Of a stretch of 7,848 bases of DNA, positions 1 through 6,200 are shown piece after piece. The notes beneath the pieces are model-generated. The model was not told the DNA's origin. It saw only the letters and a list, made by a program, of their open reading frames with translations, and ran no database searches. The position numbers were made by a program, and so were the translations under genes. This DNA is from Christensenella sp. UBA3700 (GTDB lineage Bacteria > Bacillota > Clostridia > Christensenellales > UBA3700): the NCBI GenBank assembly GCA_002372775.1, contig DFIJ01000085.1:1-7848 (forward strand), in the 5' to 3' direction. Each line of letters opens with the position of its first letter. The stretch's first letter is position 1.

Positions 1-243
1 AATTATTTCGTTAAGAAATACACAATCGTTAATGTTAGCGATTTAGAAAAGTTAGATAATGGAACAGAAGTTACAGCTGAAGTATTGAAGGCAAATGGTA
101 TTATTGCTAAGATCGAAGCTAACGGAATTAAAGTTCTAGGAAATGGAACTTTAACAAAGAAATTAGACGTAAAGGCTAATAAATTTTCTAAGTCAGCTGT
201 TGAAGCAATTGAAAAAGCAGGTGGCAAAGCAGAGGTGCTATAA
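1..243 (+). CDS. rplO: 50S ribosomal protein L15, C-terminal part (5' end outside window)
   Basis: The reading frame is open from the first base and stops at TAA 241-243, giving the last 80 residues of L15, a 23S rRNA-binding protein of the large subunit, usually about 147 residues long. What is visible is the C-terminal L18e/L15-type domain. The stretch KVLGNGTLTKKLDVKANKF, followed by SKSAVEAIEKAGGKAEVL, is the family's characteristic ending. The N-terminal glycine- and arginine-rich half lies upstream of the window. The stop codon shares its last A with the secY start (TAATG), as expected for translational coupling within the spc operon. Identification is from the sequence pattern and from the position immediately before secY. 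Confidence 0.95.
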   Translation, partial: NYFVKKYTIVNVSDLEKLDNGTEVTAEVLKANGIIAKIEANGIKVLGNGTLTKKLDVKANKFSKSAVEAIEKAGGKAEVL

Positions 244-1574
244 TGTGGCAAAGATTAAAGAATGCCTTCTTGGATAAAGATATTAGAAGAAAGATGCTAT
301 TCTCATTAGCAATATTGCTAATATTTAGAATTGGTTGCTATATTCCTATCCCAGGCATTAAGTATGACACTATTGCAGAAGTAGTAGGTGGCACAGATTC
401 TTTGTTAGGTCTTATGAGTATTATGAGCGGTGGTTCTTTGCAATATGGAACATTCTTCGCTCTAGGTGTATTACCATTCATTAACAGTTACATTATTATG
501 CAATTGTTAACATTGGTAATCCCTGCTTTAGACAGACTTTCAAAGCAAGGTGATGATGGCCGTGAAAAGGTTACAATGATCACTAGATATGTTGCTATTA
601 TTCTTGCTGTTATTCAAGGTATTGGTATTGTTGTTACATTCAATAATGGTGGTATTTTAAACTCATTCTTCGGTGAAGGAACTGTAGGAATGGTATTTAC
701 TGGTGCTTACATTATTCTTATGTTAACAGCCGGTGCATGCCTAGTTATGTGGTTAAGTGAAAGAATTACTGAATATGGAATTTCAAATGGTACATCTTTA
801 ATTATCTTTATTGGTATTATTTCTACATTTGGTCAAGCTTTACTTACAGCATTCAAACAAGTAGGTGAAAATGCTAATTATTTATGGAATATCTTCGGTT
901 ACTTAATTATCGTTGTTGCTTTATTCTTATTCATCATCTTCATGGATGGTGGTGAAAGAAGAGTTAAAGTTAACTATGCTAAGCAAGTAAAAGGAAATAA
1001 GATGTATGGTGGACAATCTACATATATTCCAATGAAGATAACAAGTGGTGGCGTTATGCCAATCATCTTTGCATCTGCATTTATGATGTTCCCACAAATT
1101 ATCGTTTCATTCATACCAAAGGAACATTCATTATATACATTCTACCAAACATACTTATTTGCTAATGGTTATTGGACAGGAGATATGTGGGTTGGTAATA
1201 TCGTTTACTACTTCTTCATGTTAGTATTCGTTATTTTCTTCGCATACTTCTATGCACAAATCCAATTTAACCCACAAGATGTTGCACGTAATTTACAACA
1301 ATATGGTGGAACAATCCTAGGAGTTAGACCAGGTAAGCCAACAGCAGATTACCTACAAACAATTAACAACCGTATTACTTTATTCGGAGCTATCTTCTTA
1401 GCATTTATCGCAATCATTCCAGCTCTTGCATTCAATGCAATTGGTGGAGAGATCGGTTTAAGAAGTGCGTTCTCAGCAACAGGTATGTTAATCGTAGTTT
1501 CAGTAGCTCTAGAATTAGATAAGCAACTTGAAACTCAATATATGGCAAAACATTACAAGGGATTCTTGAAATAA
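243..1574 (+). CDS. secY: Preprotein translocase subunit SecY
   Basis: Encodes a 443-residue membrane protein, the pore subunit of the SecYEG channel that moves unfolded preproteins across, or inserts them into, the cytoplasmic membrane. Ten hydrophobic segments can be followed, the first at about residues 17-36 and the last at about 407-424. The plug/TM2 region reads GGSLQYGTFFALGVLPFINS (63-82). The cytosolic loop GGERRV (236-241) and the NPQDVARNLQQYGG...GVRPGKPT stretch (343-367, with the SecA/ribosome-contacting arginine at 362) are conserved. Length is normal. The start at 243 overlaps the rplO stop by one base and has GAGGTG at 232-237 as a modest ribosome binding site. The end overlaps adk in the same TAATG manner. 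Nothing indicates an accessory SecY2: context and length are those of the housekeeping copy. Confidence 0.98.
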   Translation: MWQRLKNAFLDKDIRRKMLFSLAILLIFRIGCYIPIPGIKYDTIAEVVGGTDSLLGLMSIMSGGSLQYGTFFALGVLPFINSYIIMQLLTLVIPALDRLSKQGDDGREKVTMITRYVAIILAVIQGIGIVVTFNNGGILNSFFGEGTVGMVFTGAYIILMLTAGACLVMWLSERITEYGISNGTSLIIFIGIISTFGQALLTAFKQVGENANYLWNIFGYLIIVVALFLFIIFMDGGERRVKVNYAKQVKGNKMYGGQSTYIPMKITSGGVMPIIFASAFMMFPQIIVSFIPKEHSLYTFYQTYLFANGYWTGDMWVGNIVYYFFMLVFVIFFAYFYAQIQFNPQDVARNLQQYGGTILGVRPGKPTADYLQTINNRITLFGAIFLAFIAIIPALAFNAIGGEIGLRSAFSATGMLIVVSVALELDKQLETQYMAKHYKGFLK

Positions 1575-2206
1575 TGAAAAAGCTTAGTTTAGTATTCTTA
1601 GGAGCTCCAGGTGCTGGTAAAGGCACACAAGCTACTAAGATATGCGAAAAATACAATATCCCACATATCTCTACTGGAGATATATTAAGGGCAAACATTA
1701 AGGCCGGTACTCCTCTTGGATTACAAGCAAAGGCAATTATCGATAAGGGCCAACTTGTACCAGATGAGGTAGTAATCGGATTAATGAAGGATAGACTAGC
1801 TCAAGAAGATTGTCAAAAAGGATATCTATTAGATGGATTCCCAAGAACAATCGAGCAAGCAAAAGCATTAGATACTTTCGAAAACGTTTCTATGGCTATC
1901 AACATTGCAGTAAATGAAGATGAAGTAGTTGAACGTATCGCTGGTAGAAGAATGTGTACTTGCGGTGAAAGCTATCATATCTCAACATATAAGGCTGATA
2001 CATGCGCAAAGTGTGGAGCAAAATTATATCAAAGAGATGATGACAAGCCAGAAACAGTAAAAGCTAGACTTGAAGTGTACAACAAACAAACAGCTCCATT
2101 AATTGAATATTATGGTAATAAAAATATCTTATATACAGTTGATGGCAGCCAAGACATTAATGATGTCTATGCGTCAATAGTAAAGGTGATAAATGATAAC
2201 AATTAA
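1574..2206 (+). CDS. adk: Adenylate kinase, zinc-type LID
   Basis: A 210-residue cytosolic enzyme that interconverts ATP + AMP and 2 ADP. The P-loop is GAPGAGKGT (10-18), the AMP-site motif HISTGD is at 31-36, and DGFPRT (87-92) carries the conserved Asp/Arg. The LID domain begins at GRRMC (124-128) and ends near LYQRDDD (151-157). It contains four cysteines (C128, C130, C144, C147), so a structural zinc is likely. The first pair is C-x-C rather than the usual C-x-x-C, and the loop between the pairs is shortened (see findings). The start shares one base with the secY stop (TAATG). The only upstream purine tract, AAGGGA at about 1557-1562, is weak, so translation probably depends on coupling. 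adk between secY and map is the usual Gram-positive order. Confidence 0.97.
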   Translation: MKKLSLVFLGAPGAGKGTQATKICEKYNIPHISTGDILRANIKAGTPLGLQAKAIIDKGQLVPDEVVIGLMKDRLAQEDCQKGYLLDGFPRTIEQAKALDTFENVSMAINIAVNEDEVVERIAGRRMCTCGESYHISTYKADTCAKCGAKLYQRDDDKPETVKARLEVYNKQTAPLIEYYGNKNILYTVDGSQDINDVYASIVKVINDNN

Positions 2207-3047
2207 GACTCGCGATGAAGTTGAATTAATGCGTAAAGCAAACTTAATCGATAGAGACTGCCTAATGATGTTAGGCGATCATGTTAAGCCAGGAATCACT
2301 ACAAAAGAACTAGATACTCTTGCACGTGAATACATTGAAAAGCGTAATGCTGTTCCTTCATTCCTAGGATTTGAAGGATTCCCAGGATCTATATGCGCTT
2401 CTGTTAATCAAGAAGTAGTACATGGAATCCCTTCTAAAAAGAAATATCTTGAAGAAGGAGATATCATATCAATAGACTGTGGAACTATCTACCAAGGTTA
2501 TCAAGGCGATGCAGCAAGAACTTATCTTGTAGGAAATGTAGATGAGCAAGTTCGCAAACTAGTAGAAGTTACAGAACAAAGCTTCTTTGAAGGCTTAAAA
2601 GTAAATGACGGTGTCCACAATGGTTTAATGGCCGGAGTAAGACTAGGTGATTTAGGATATGCGATTCAAAGTTATGCTGAAAAGTTTGGTTTCGGTGTTG
2701 TAAGAGATTTGGTAGGACATGGAATCGGCAAAGAAATGCACGAAGATCCAAATGTACCAAACTACGGAAAACCAGGCAGAGGTATGAGACTTCTTGAGAA
2801 CATGACAATAGCTATTGAGCCAATGATTACTTTAGGAACATATAAAGTATGGCAACTAGAGGATGGATGGACAATAGAAACTCAAGATGGAAAACCTGCT
2901 TCACACTATGAAAATAGTATTTGGATAAAGGAAGATGGCGTAGAAATCTTATCTTTAACAAAAGAAGAAAACGAAGCTCATGGTATTCATATCTCAGATG
3001 ACAAGTATACAGTTTGGATGGGTGACGCAGAGTGGTTATCTAAATAA
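2193..3047 (+). CDS. map: Methionine aminopeptidase, type I, with extra segments
   Basis: A metalloprotease that removes the initiator methionine from new proteins. The five metal ligands of the pita-bread fold are present: D95 (SIDCG), D106 (GDAART), H176 (GHGIG), E209 (AIEPM) and E240 (HYENS). H77 (VVHGIP) and H183 (MHEDP) are the conserved substrate-site histidines. At 284 residues it is longer than the usual 250 or so. About 7 extra residues lie near 137-147, before RLGDLG, and about 27-30 extra residues follow the normal end after EILSL (251-255). There is no SecC-type zinc-binding N-terminal extension. The start is chosen at 2193 because MITIKTRDEVELMRKA matches the family N-terminus. 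It overlaps adk by 14 bases, with AAGGTG at 2183-2188 as a close, weak ribosome binding site. Confidence 0.96.
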   Translation: MITIKTRDEVELMRKANLIDRDCLMMLGDHVKPGITTKELDTLAREYIEKRNAVPSFLGFEGFPGSICASVNQEVVHGIPSKKKYLEEGDIISIDCGTIYQGYQGDAARTYLVGNVDEQVRKLVEVTEQSFFEGLKVNDGVHNGLMAGVRLGDLGYAIQSYAEKFGFGVVRDLVGHGIGKEMHEDPNVPNYGKPGRGMRLLENMTIAIEPMITLGTYKVWQLEDGWTIETQDGKPASHYENSIWIKEDGVEILSLTKEENEAHGIHISDDKYTVWMGDAEWLSK

Positions 3048-3103
3048 CCAAATTAAAAACAAGCAATAATTAAATAAGACTTTGATTAATAATGGAGGTA
3101 TCG

Positions 3104-3325
3104 ATGTCTAAAGAAGATGTTATCGAAGCAGAAGGAGTGATTGTAGAAGTGCTACCTAATACAACATTCAAAGTTAAATTAACAAACAATGCAGTAATAG
3201 TAGCATACCTATCTGGTAAGCTTAGAAAGAACTTCATCAAAATTGTAGAAGGAGATGCAGTCAAAGTTGAATTAAGCCCATATGATTTAACTAAAGGTAG
3301 AATCACATGGCGTAACAAGAACTAG
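3104..3325 (+). CDS. infA: Translation initiation factor IF-1
   Basis: A 73-residue OB-fold protein that binds the A site of the 30S subunit during initiation. [11 protein letters not shown] at the start and [15 protein letters not shown] at the end are family signatures, and the central [17 protein letters not shown] corresponds to the usual HVSGKIRxNFIRILPGD. The start is set at 3104, not at the in-frame ATG at 3092. That upstream ATG sits inside the Shine-Dalgarno sequence (GGAGG from 3094), which has proper spacing to 3104, and MSKEDV aligns with the normal IF1 N-terminus. A 56-base spacer separates it from map, with no obvious promoter. The RNA-binding KOW (L14e-like) protein gene often found between map and infA in Clostridia is absent. 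Confidence 0.96.
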   Translation: MSKEDVIEAEGVIVEVLPNTTFKVKLTNNAVIVAYLSGKLRKNFIKIVEGDAVKVELSPYDLTKGRITWRNKN

Positions 3326-3337
3326 GAGGATCGAATA

Positions 3338-3454
3338 ATGAAAGTTAGACCATCAGTAAAACCTATTTGCGACAAGTGCAAGGTAATCAAGAGAAACGGA
3401 AAAGTTATGGTTATCTGTGCTAAATATAAGAAGCATAAGCAAGTTCAAGGTTAA
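3338..3454 (+). CDS. rpmJ: 50S ribosomal protein L36, zinc-binding form
   Basis: A 38-codon gene for the smallest large-subunit protein. The translation [17 protein letters not shown], then VMVIC and HKQVQG, is the standard L36 pattern. C11, C14, C27 and H33 are the zinc ligands, so this is the zinc-containing form. The ending HKQVQG differs from the common HKQRQG by one basic residue. AGGAGG at 3324-3329, overlapping the infA stop, lies 8 bases before the ATG. It is the last gene before the 256-base gap, so it probably closes the upstream operon. Confidence 0.95.
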   Translation: MKVRPSVKPICDKCKVIKRNGKVMVICAKYKKHKQVQG

Positions 3455-3469
3455 TCAGTATTAGAATTT

Positions 3470-3514
3470 GAAACGAAGGCAATATGATAATTTTAATCAT
3501 ATTGTCATTGTTTC
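3470..3514 (+). other. Long inverted repeat (RNA hairpin) after rpmJ
   Basis: Bases 3470-3488 pair with 3496-3514: 18 of 19 positions pair (16 Watson-Crick and 2 G-U, with one A-A mismatch), around a 7-base loop (3489-3495). The 8-bp core AATATGAT/ATCATATT is perfect. It starts 15 bases after the rpmJ stop. The following bases (GTTGAATTATGG) do not form a U tract, so it is not a canonical intrinsic terminator. It may act as a 3'-end stabiliser, a weak terminator or an RNase III-type processing site. The pairing is seen directly; the role is inferred. Confidence 0.7.
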
Positions 3515-3519
3515 GTTGA

Positions 3520-3567
3520 ATTATGGCATTAAAACGTTTGTGTTTTAAAATTGTTTAATGCTATAAT
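3520..3567 (+). repeat. Second inverted repeat, containing the -10 element
   Basis: ATTATGGCATTAAA (3520-3533) and TTTAATGCTATAAT (3554-3567) are complementary over 14 positions (13 Watson-Crick, one G-T). The loop of 20 bases contains TTTTAAAA at 3543-3550. The right arm ends exactly at the last base of the putative -10 hexamer. It begins only five bases after the preceding hairpin, making two tandem stem-loops. It could be an operator over the promoter, or an RNA structure in read-through transcripts. Confidence 0.65.
3538..3567 (+). promoter_or_regulatory. Putative sigma-A-type promoter for the alpha operon
   Basis: A perfect extended -10, TGCTATAAT, lies at 3559-3567. A partial -35, TTGTGT, lies at 3538-3543 with an 18-base spacer. 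Transcription would start near 3574, leaving a leader of about 137 bases before rpsM. An extended -10 tolerates a weak -35. Caveat: in an AT-rich gap TATAAT can arise by chance, and here it is also part of an inverted repeat. Confidence 0.5.
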
Positions 3568-3573
3568 CATTTG

Positions 3574-3710
3574 GTTAATAGACAATAATCGCGTATTTTG
3601 GGCAGCGGCAAAGGGTTACTTCATTCCAATTTTTACAGGTAACTTGTAGTCTAAAAGAAGGCGGGTATTATATAAATAACAAAATTAATTATCAGATTGG
3701 AGGTAGTTGA
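3574..3710 (+). promoter_or_regulatory. Structured rpsM leader with possible pseudoknot over the ribosome binding site
   Basis: A GC-richer patch (about 3590-3615) stands out in an AT-rich gap. A hairpin pairs 3615-3621 with 3637-3643 (6 Watson-Crick, one G-U), extendable by two G-U pairs to 3613/3645. A five-base pairing TAGAC/GTCTA (3579-3583 with 3649-3653) could enclose it. The hairpin loop (3622-3636) holds TTCCAAT at 3624-3630. This is complementary to ATTGGAG at 3696-3702 (6 Watson-Crick, one G-U) and overlaps the rpsM Shine-Dalgarno GGAGG (3699-3703). That fold would be a pseudoknot hiding the ribosome binding site. Autoregulation by a ribosomal protein, most plausibly S4 as in E. coli, is inferred by analogy only. 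Confidence 0.5.
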
Positions 3711-4088
3711 ATGGCTCGTATTGCCGGAGTGGATTTACCACGTGAGAAGAGAGTTGAAATCGGTCTTACTTATATCTACGGTATTGGTAGAGAGACATCT
3801 AACAAGATCTTAGCTGCTACAGGTGTTAATCCTGATATCAGAATTAAAGATTTAACAGATGAACAAGTAGACGCAATCCGTGCTTACATCGATGCAAACA
3901 ACATTTTAGTTGAAGGCGATTTAAGACGTGAAGTTAAATTAAACATTAAGAGATTACAAGAAATTGGATGTTACAGAGGTGTTAGACACAGAAAGGGTTT
4001 ACCTTGCCGTGGTCAAAGCACAAAGCAAAATGCTCGTACCTGTAAGGGTCCAAAGAAGACTGTAAGTCGTAAGAAGAAGGATGCATAG
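3711..4088 (+). CDS. rpsM: 30S ribosomal protein S13
   Basis: A 125-residue small-subunit head protein that contacts the 50S subunit and, through its basic C-terminal tail, the P-site tRNA. The N-terminus [26 protein letters not shown] is nearly consensus, and the helix-hairpin and EGDLRREV...[18 protein letters not shown] parts are intact. The tail reads [17 protein letters not shown] (100-116), where the family normally has RGQ(R/K)TK-NARTRKGP, so two basic positions are Ser103 and Cys111. The ribosome binding site is TTGGAGGT, with GGAGG at 3699-3703. First gene of the alpha operon, behind a structured leader. Confidence 0.97.
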   Translation: MARIAGVDLPREKRVEIGLTYIYGIGRETSNKILAATGVNPDIRIKDLTDEQVDAIRAYIDANNILVEGDLRREVKLNIKRLQEIGCYRGVRHRKGLPCRGQSTKQNARTCKGPKKTVSRKKKDA

Positions 4089-4100
4089 GAGGATTAAATA

Positions 4101-4499
4101 ATGGCAACAAAGACAGCTGTAGCTTCTAAGAAGCGTAACGTAAATAAGCGTCGTGTTGAAAAAGGTTGCGTTCATATTCATGCATCTTTTAACAACACAA
4201 TCGTAACAATAACAGATACACAAGGAAACACAGTTAGCTGGTCAAGCGCTGGTAAGTTAAAACTTCGTGGATCTAAGAAGTCATCTGCATATGCAGCTCA
4301 AATCGTAGCAGAAGATGCTGCAAAGGTTGCTGCTGATGCTGGTATGAAGAGTGTAGAAGTTTTCGTAAATGGTCCTGGTCAAGGACGTGAAAGCGCTATC
4401 AGAGCTCTTCAAGTTGTAGGAATGGAAGTTACTATGATTAAGGATGTTTCTCCAATCCCACACAATGGATGTCGTCCACCAAAGCGCAGAAGACTATAA
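4101..4499 (+). CDS. rpsK: 30S ribosomal protein S11
   Basis: A 132-residue protein of the 30S platform near the E site. [23 protein letters not shown] (25-47), [17 protein letters not shown] (87-103) and the invariant ending [15 protein letters not shown] (118-132) identify it. The middle stretch [18 protein letters not shown] (50-67) departs from the usual AGGLGFRGSRKSTPFAAQ. AGGAGG at 4087-4092 overlaps the rpsM stop and lies 8 bases before the ATG. The spacer to rpsM is 12 bases, consistent with one transcript. Confidence 0.97.
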   Translation: MATKTAVASKKRNVNKRRVEKGCVHIHASFNNTIVTITDTQGNTVSWSSAGKLKLRGSKKSSAYAAQIVAEDAAKVAADAGMKSVEVFVNGPGQGRESAIRALQVVGMEVTMIKDVSPIPHNGCRPPKRRRL

Positions 4500-4515
4500 T
4501 AGGAGGAATTGAAAA

Positions 4516-5139
4516 ATGGCTAAATATACAGGACCAGCATGTCGTTTATGCAGACGTGAAGGAACAAAGTTATTCTTAAAGGGCGAAAGATGTACATCTG
4601 GTAAGTGCTCTTTAGATAAGCGTATGACACCTCCAGGACAACATGGAGCTTCTGGAAAGAAGAACTCAGGATATGCTGTACAATTAAGAGAAAAGCAAAA
4701 GACAAAGAGAATCTATGGATTATGTGAAAAACAATTCAGAGGTTACTTCGATAAAGCAGATAATATGCGTGGTATCACTGGTGAAAACATGTTAATCTTA
4801 CTTGAAACAAGATTAGATAACGTAGTTTTCAGAATGGGTATTGCTTCATCTAGAGATCAAGCTAGACAATTAGTAAACCATGCTACAATCACAGTTAATG
4901 GAAAGACAGTTGATATTCCTTCATACTTAGTAAAGAAGGGTGATGTTATCGCTGTTAAGGAAAGCAAGCAAGACAAGACTTACTTCAAGGGTATCAAGGA
5001 AGCTAAGGCTATCGGACTACCAAAGTGGGTTGAATTTGACAATGCTACATTAACAGGTAAAGTTGTAGAATTACCAACAAGAGAAGATATCACTCAACCA
5101 ATCGAAGAGCACTTGATTGTTGAATTATATTCTAAGTAA
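4516..5139 (+). CDS. rpsD: 30S ribosomal protein S4, zinc-finger type
   Basis: A 207-residue primary 16S rRNA-binding protein that nucleates assembly of the 30S body and is the alpha-operon repressor in E. coli. Four N-terminal cysteines (C9, C12, C26, C31) form the zinc-binding motif of the C+ form. The S4 RNA-binding domain begins at about residue 97, with [20 protein letters not shown] and the [11 protein letters not shown] segment. Location inside the alpha operon, rather than as a separate gene as in Bacillus subtilis, suggests Clostridia. AGGAGG at 4501-4506 is 9 bases before the ATG. Length is normal. As a possible feedback regulator, it is the natural candidate ligand for the leader before rpsM. 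Confidence 0.97.
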   Translation: MAKYTGPACRLCRREGTKLFLKGERCTSGKCSLDKRMTPPGQHGASGKKNSGYAVQLREKQKTKRIYGLCEKQFRGYFDKADNMRGITGENMLILLETRLDNVVFRMGIASSRDQARQLVNHATITVNGKTVDIPSYLVKKGDVIAVKESKQDKTYFKGIKEAKAIGLPKWVEFDNATLTGKVVELPTREDITQPIEEHLIVELYSK

Positions 5140-5200
5140 TACTAATTTTTGATTTTAAAGGTAGGCGTAGTTTTAAATTTAATCAATCAAAAAATTAGTA
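5140..5200 (+). other. Inverted repeat / hairpin in the rpsD-rpoA spacer
   Basis: TACTAATTTTTGATT (5140-5154) pairs with AATCAAAAAATTAGTA (5185-5200) over 15 base pairs with one bulged A; the loop is 30 bases. The left arm begins directly after the rpsD stop. The right arm ends 8 bases before the rpoA Shine-Dalgarno sequence (AGGAGG, 5209-5214). No U tract follows, so it is not an intrinsic terminator. A second copy of AATTAG at 5205-5210 touches the Shine-Dalgarno sequence and could compete for CTAATT in the left arm. The pairing is seen; a role in processing or in control of rpoA translation is inferred. Confidence 0.65.
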
Positions 5201-5225
5201 AGTGAATTAGGAGGATAAAAAACAC

Positions 5226-6188
5226 ATGATAGAGATTAAGAAACCAAATATTGAATGCGTAGCAGTAAATGATAAAGAAATGAGCTTCGTGGTTGAACCA
5301 CTAGAAAGAGGATTTGGTATTACTTTAGGTAACTGCTTAAGAAGAATATTATTAAGTGCCTTACCAGGCGCAGCACCAATCGGAATTAAGATTGAAGGTG
5401 CTACACATGAGTTTACTAGTGTTCCTGGAGTTAAAGAAGATGTTACTGATATCATTCTTAATATTAAAGGTTTAGCTGTTAAGGCTTACACAAATGATGT
5501 TAATTTCATCCAAACATGCGAAATTAACAAGCATACAGCAGGTGTAGTAACAGCAAAGGATATTGCTCACTCAAGCGATATCGAAATCATGAATCCAGAT
5601 ATGTATATCTGTACTCTTGAAGAAGGCGCAAGCTTAAATATGCAAATCATCATTGGTGTTGGTAGAGGTTATGTTTCTGCTCACGACCATAAGAAGGATG
5701 CTGCAAACGAATTCAATCAAGATGCTTTATATATTTCAATCGACTCTATCTTCACACCAGTTGAAACAGCTAGCTACTTTGTAGAACAAGCTCGTGTTGG
5801 TGGCGATATGAGTTATGAAAAGTTAACAGTTAAAGTTAAGACAACAGGAACAATGTCTCCAAAGGAAGTTATCAGCTTAGCTGCTGATTTAATGTCTCAA
5901 CACGTTAACTTATTCACAGATCTTACAGATTCTGGTATTAAAGTAAAGATGGACGACGGCGAAGTTAAGGAAGAAGCTCAAGCTGAGTTATTAATCGATG
6001 ACTTAGAATTATCAGTTAGATCATTTAACTGCTTAAAGAGAGCTGGTATCAACACAGTTGCTGAACTTTGCAAGAAGACTGAAGAAGACTTAATGAAGTC
6101 TAGAAACTTAGGTAAAAAGTCTATCGTTGAAATTATTGAAAAATTACAAAGCCGTGGTCTAAGCTTAAAGACCAAGGAAGATATCTAG
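5226..6188 (+). CDS. rpoA: DNA-directed RNA polymerase subunit alpha
   Basis: A 320-residue subunit whose N-terminal domain (about 1-235) dimerises to start polymerase assembly and whose C-terminal domain (about 252-317) binds UP-element DNA and activators. N-terminal hallmarks are ERGFGITLGNCLRRILLSALPGAAP (27-51) and GVGRGYV (144-150). In the C-terminal domain VRSFNCLKRAGI carries R265, N268 and K271, and NLGKKS carries G296, K298 and S299. These are the DNA-contact residues at the same numbers as in E. coli, so DNA binding should be intact. The ribosome binding site AGGAGG (5209-5214) is 11 bases from the ATG, slightly long. It is the only alpha-operon gene preceded by a long spacer (86 bases). 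Confidence 0.98.
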   Translation: MIEIKKPNIECVAVNDKEMSFVVEPLERGFGITLGNCLRRILLSALPGAAPIGIKIEGATHEFTSVPGVKEDVTDIILNIKGLAVKAYTNDVNFIQTCEINKHTAGVVTAKDIAHSSDIEIMNPDMYICTLEEGASLNMQIIIGVGRGYVSAHDHKKDAANEFNQDALYISIDSIFTPVETASYFVEQARVGGDMSYEKLTVKVKTTGTMSPKEVISLAADLMSQHVNLFTDLTDSGIKVKMDDGEVKEEAQAELLIDDLELSVRSFNCLKRAGINTVAELCKKTEEDLMKSRNLGKKSIVEIIEKLQSRGLSLKTKEDI

Positions 6189-6200
6189 GAGGTTATAACT

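Noticed and set aside
3..251. 82-codon open frame on the - strand
   Set aside because: Lies wholly antisense to rplO, has no ribosome binding site and resembles nothing; a shadow of the real gene.
1432..1698. 88-codon open frame on the - strand across the secY/adk junction
   Set aside because: Antisense to two certain genes, no ribosome binding site, composition of a reversed coding frame.
3092..3103. Upstream in-frame ATG that would add MEVS to IF1
   Set aside because: This ATG overlaps the Shine-Dalgarno sequence GGAGG and has no ribosome binding site of its own; the IF1 family starts at MSKEDV/MAKEDV.
3644..3671. Second promoter candidate before rpsM (TTGTAG, 16 bases, TATTAT)
   Set aside because: Weaker match than the extended -10 at 3559-3567, and it would start within a few bases of the AT-rich tract just before the ribosome binding site; kept only as a minor alternative.
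3574..3710. T-box or metabolite riboswitch in the rpsM leader
   Set aside because: No T-box sequence (AGGGUGGNACCGCG) or familiar aptamer core; the gene context favours ribosomal protein feedback.
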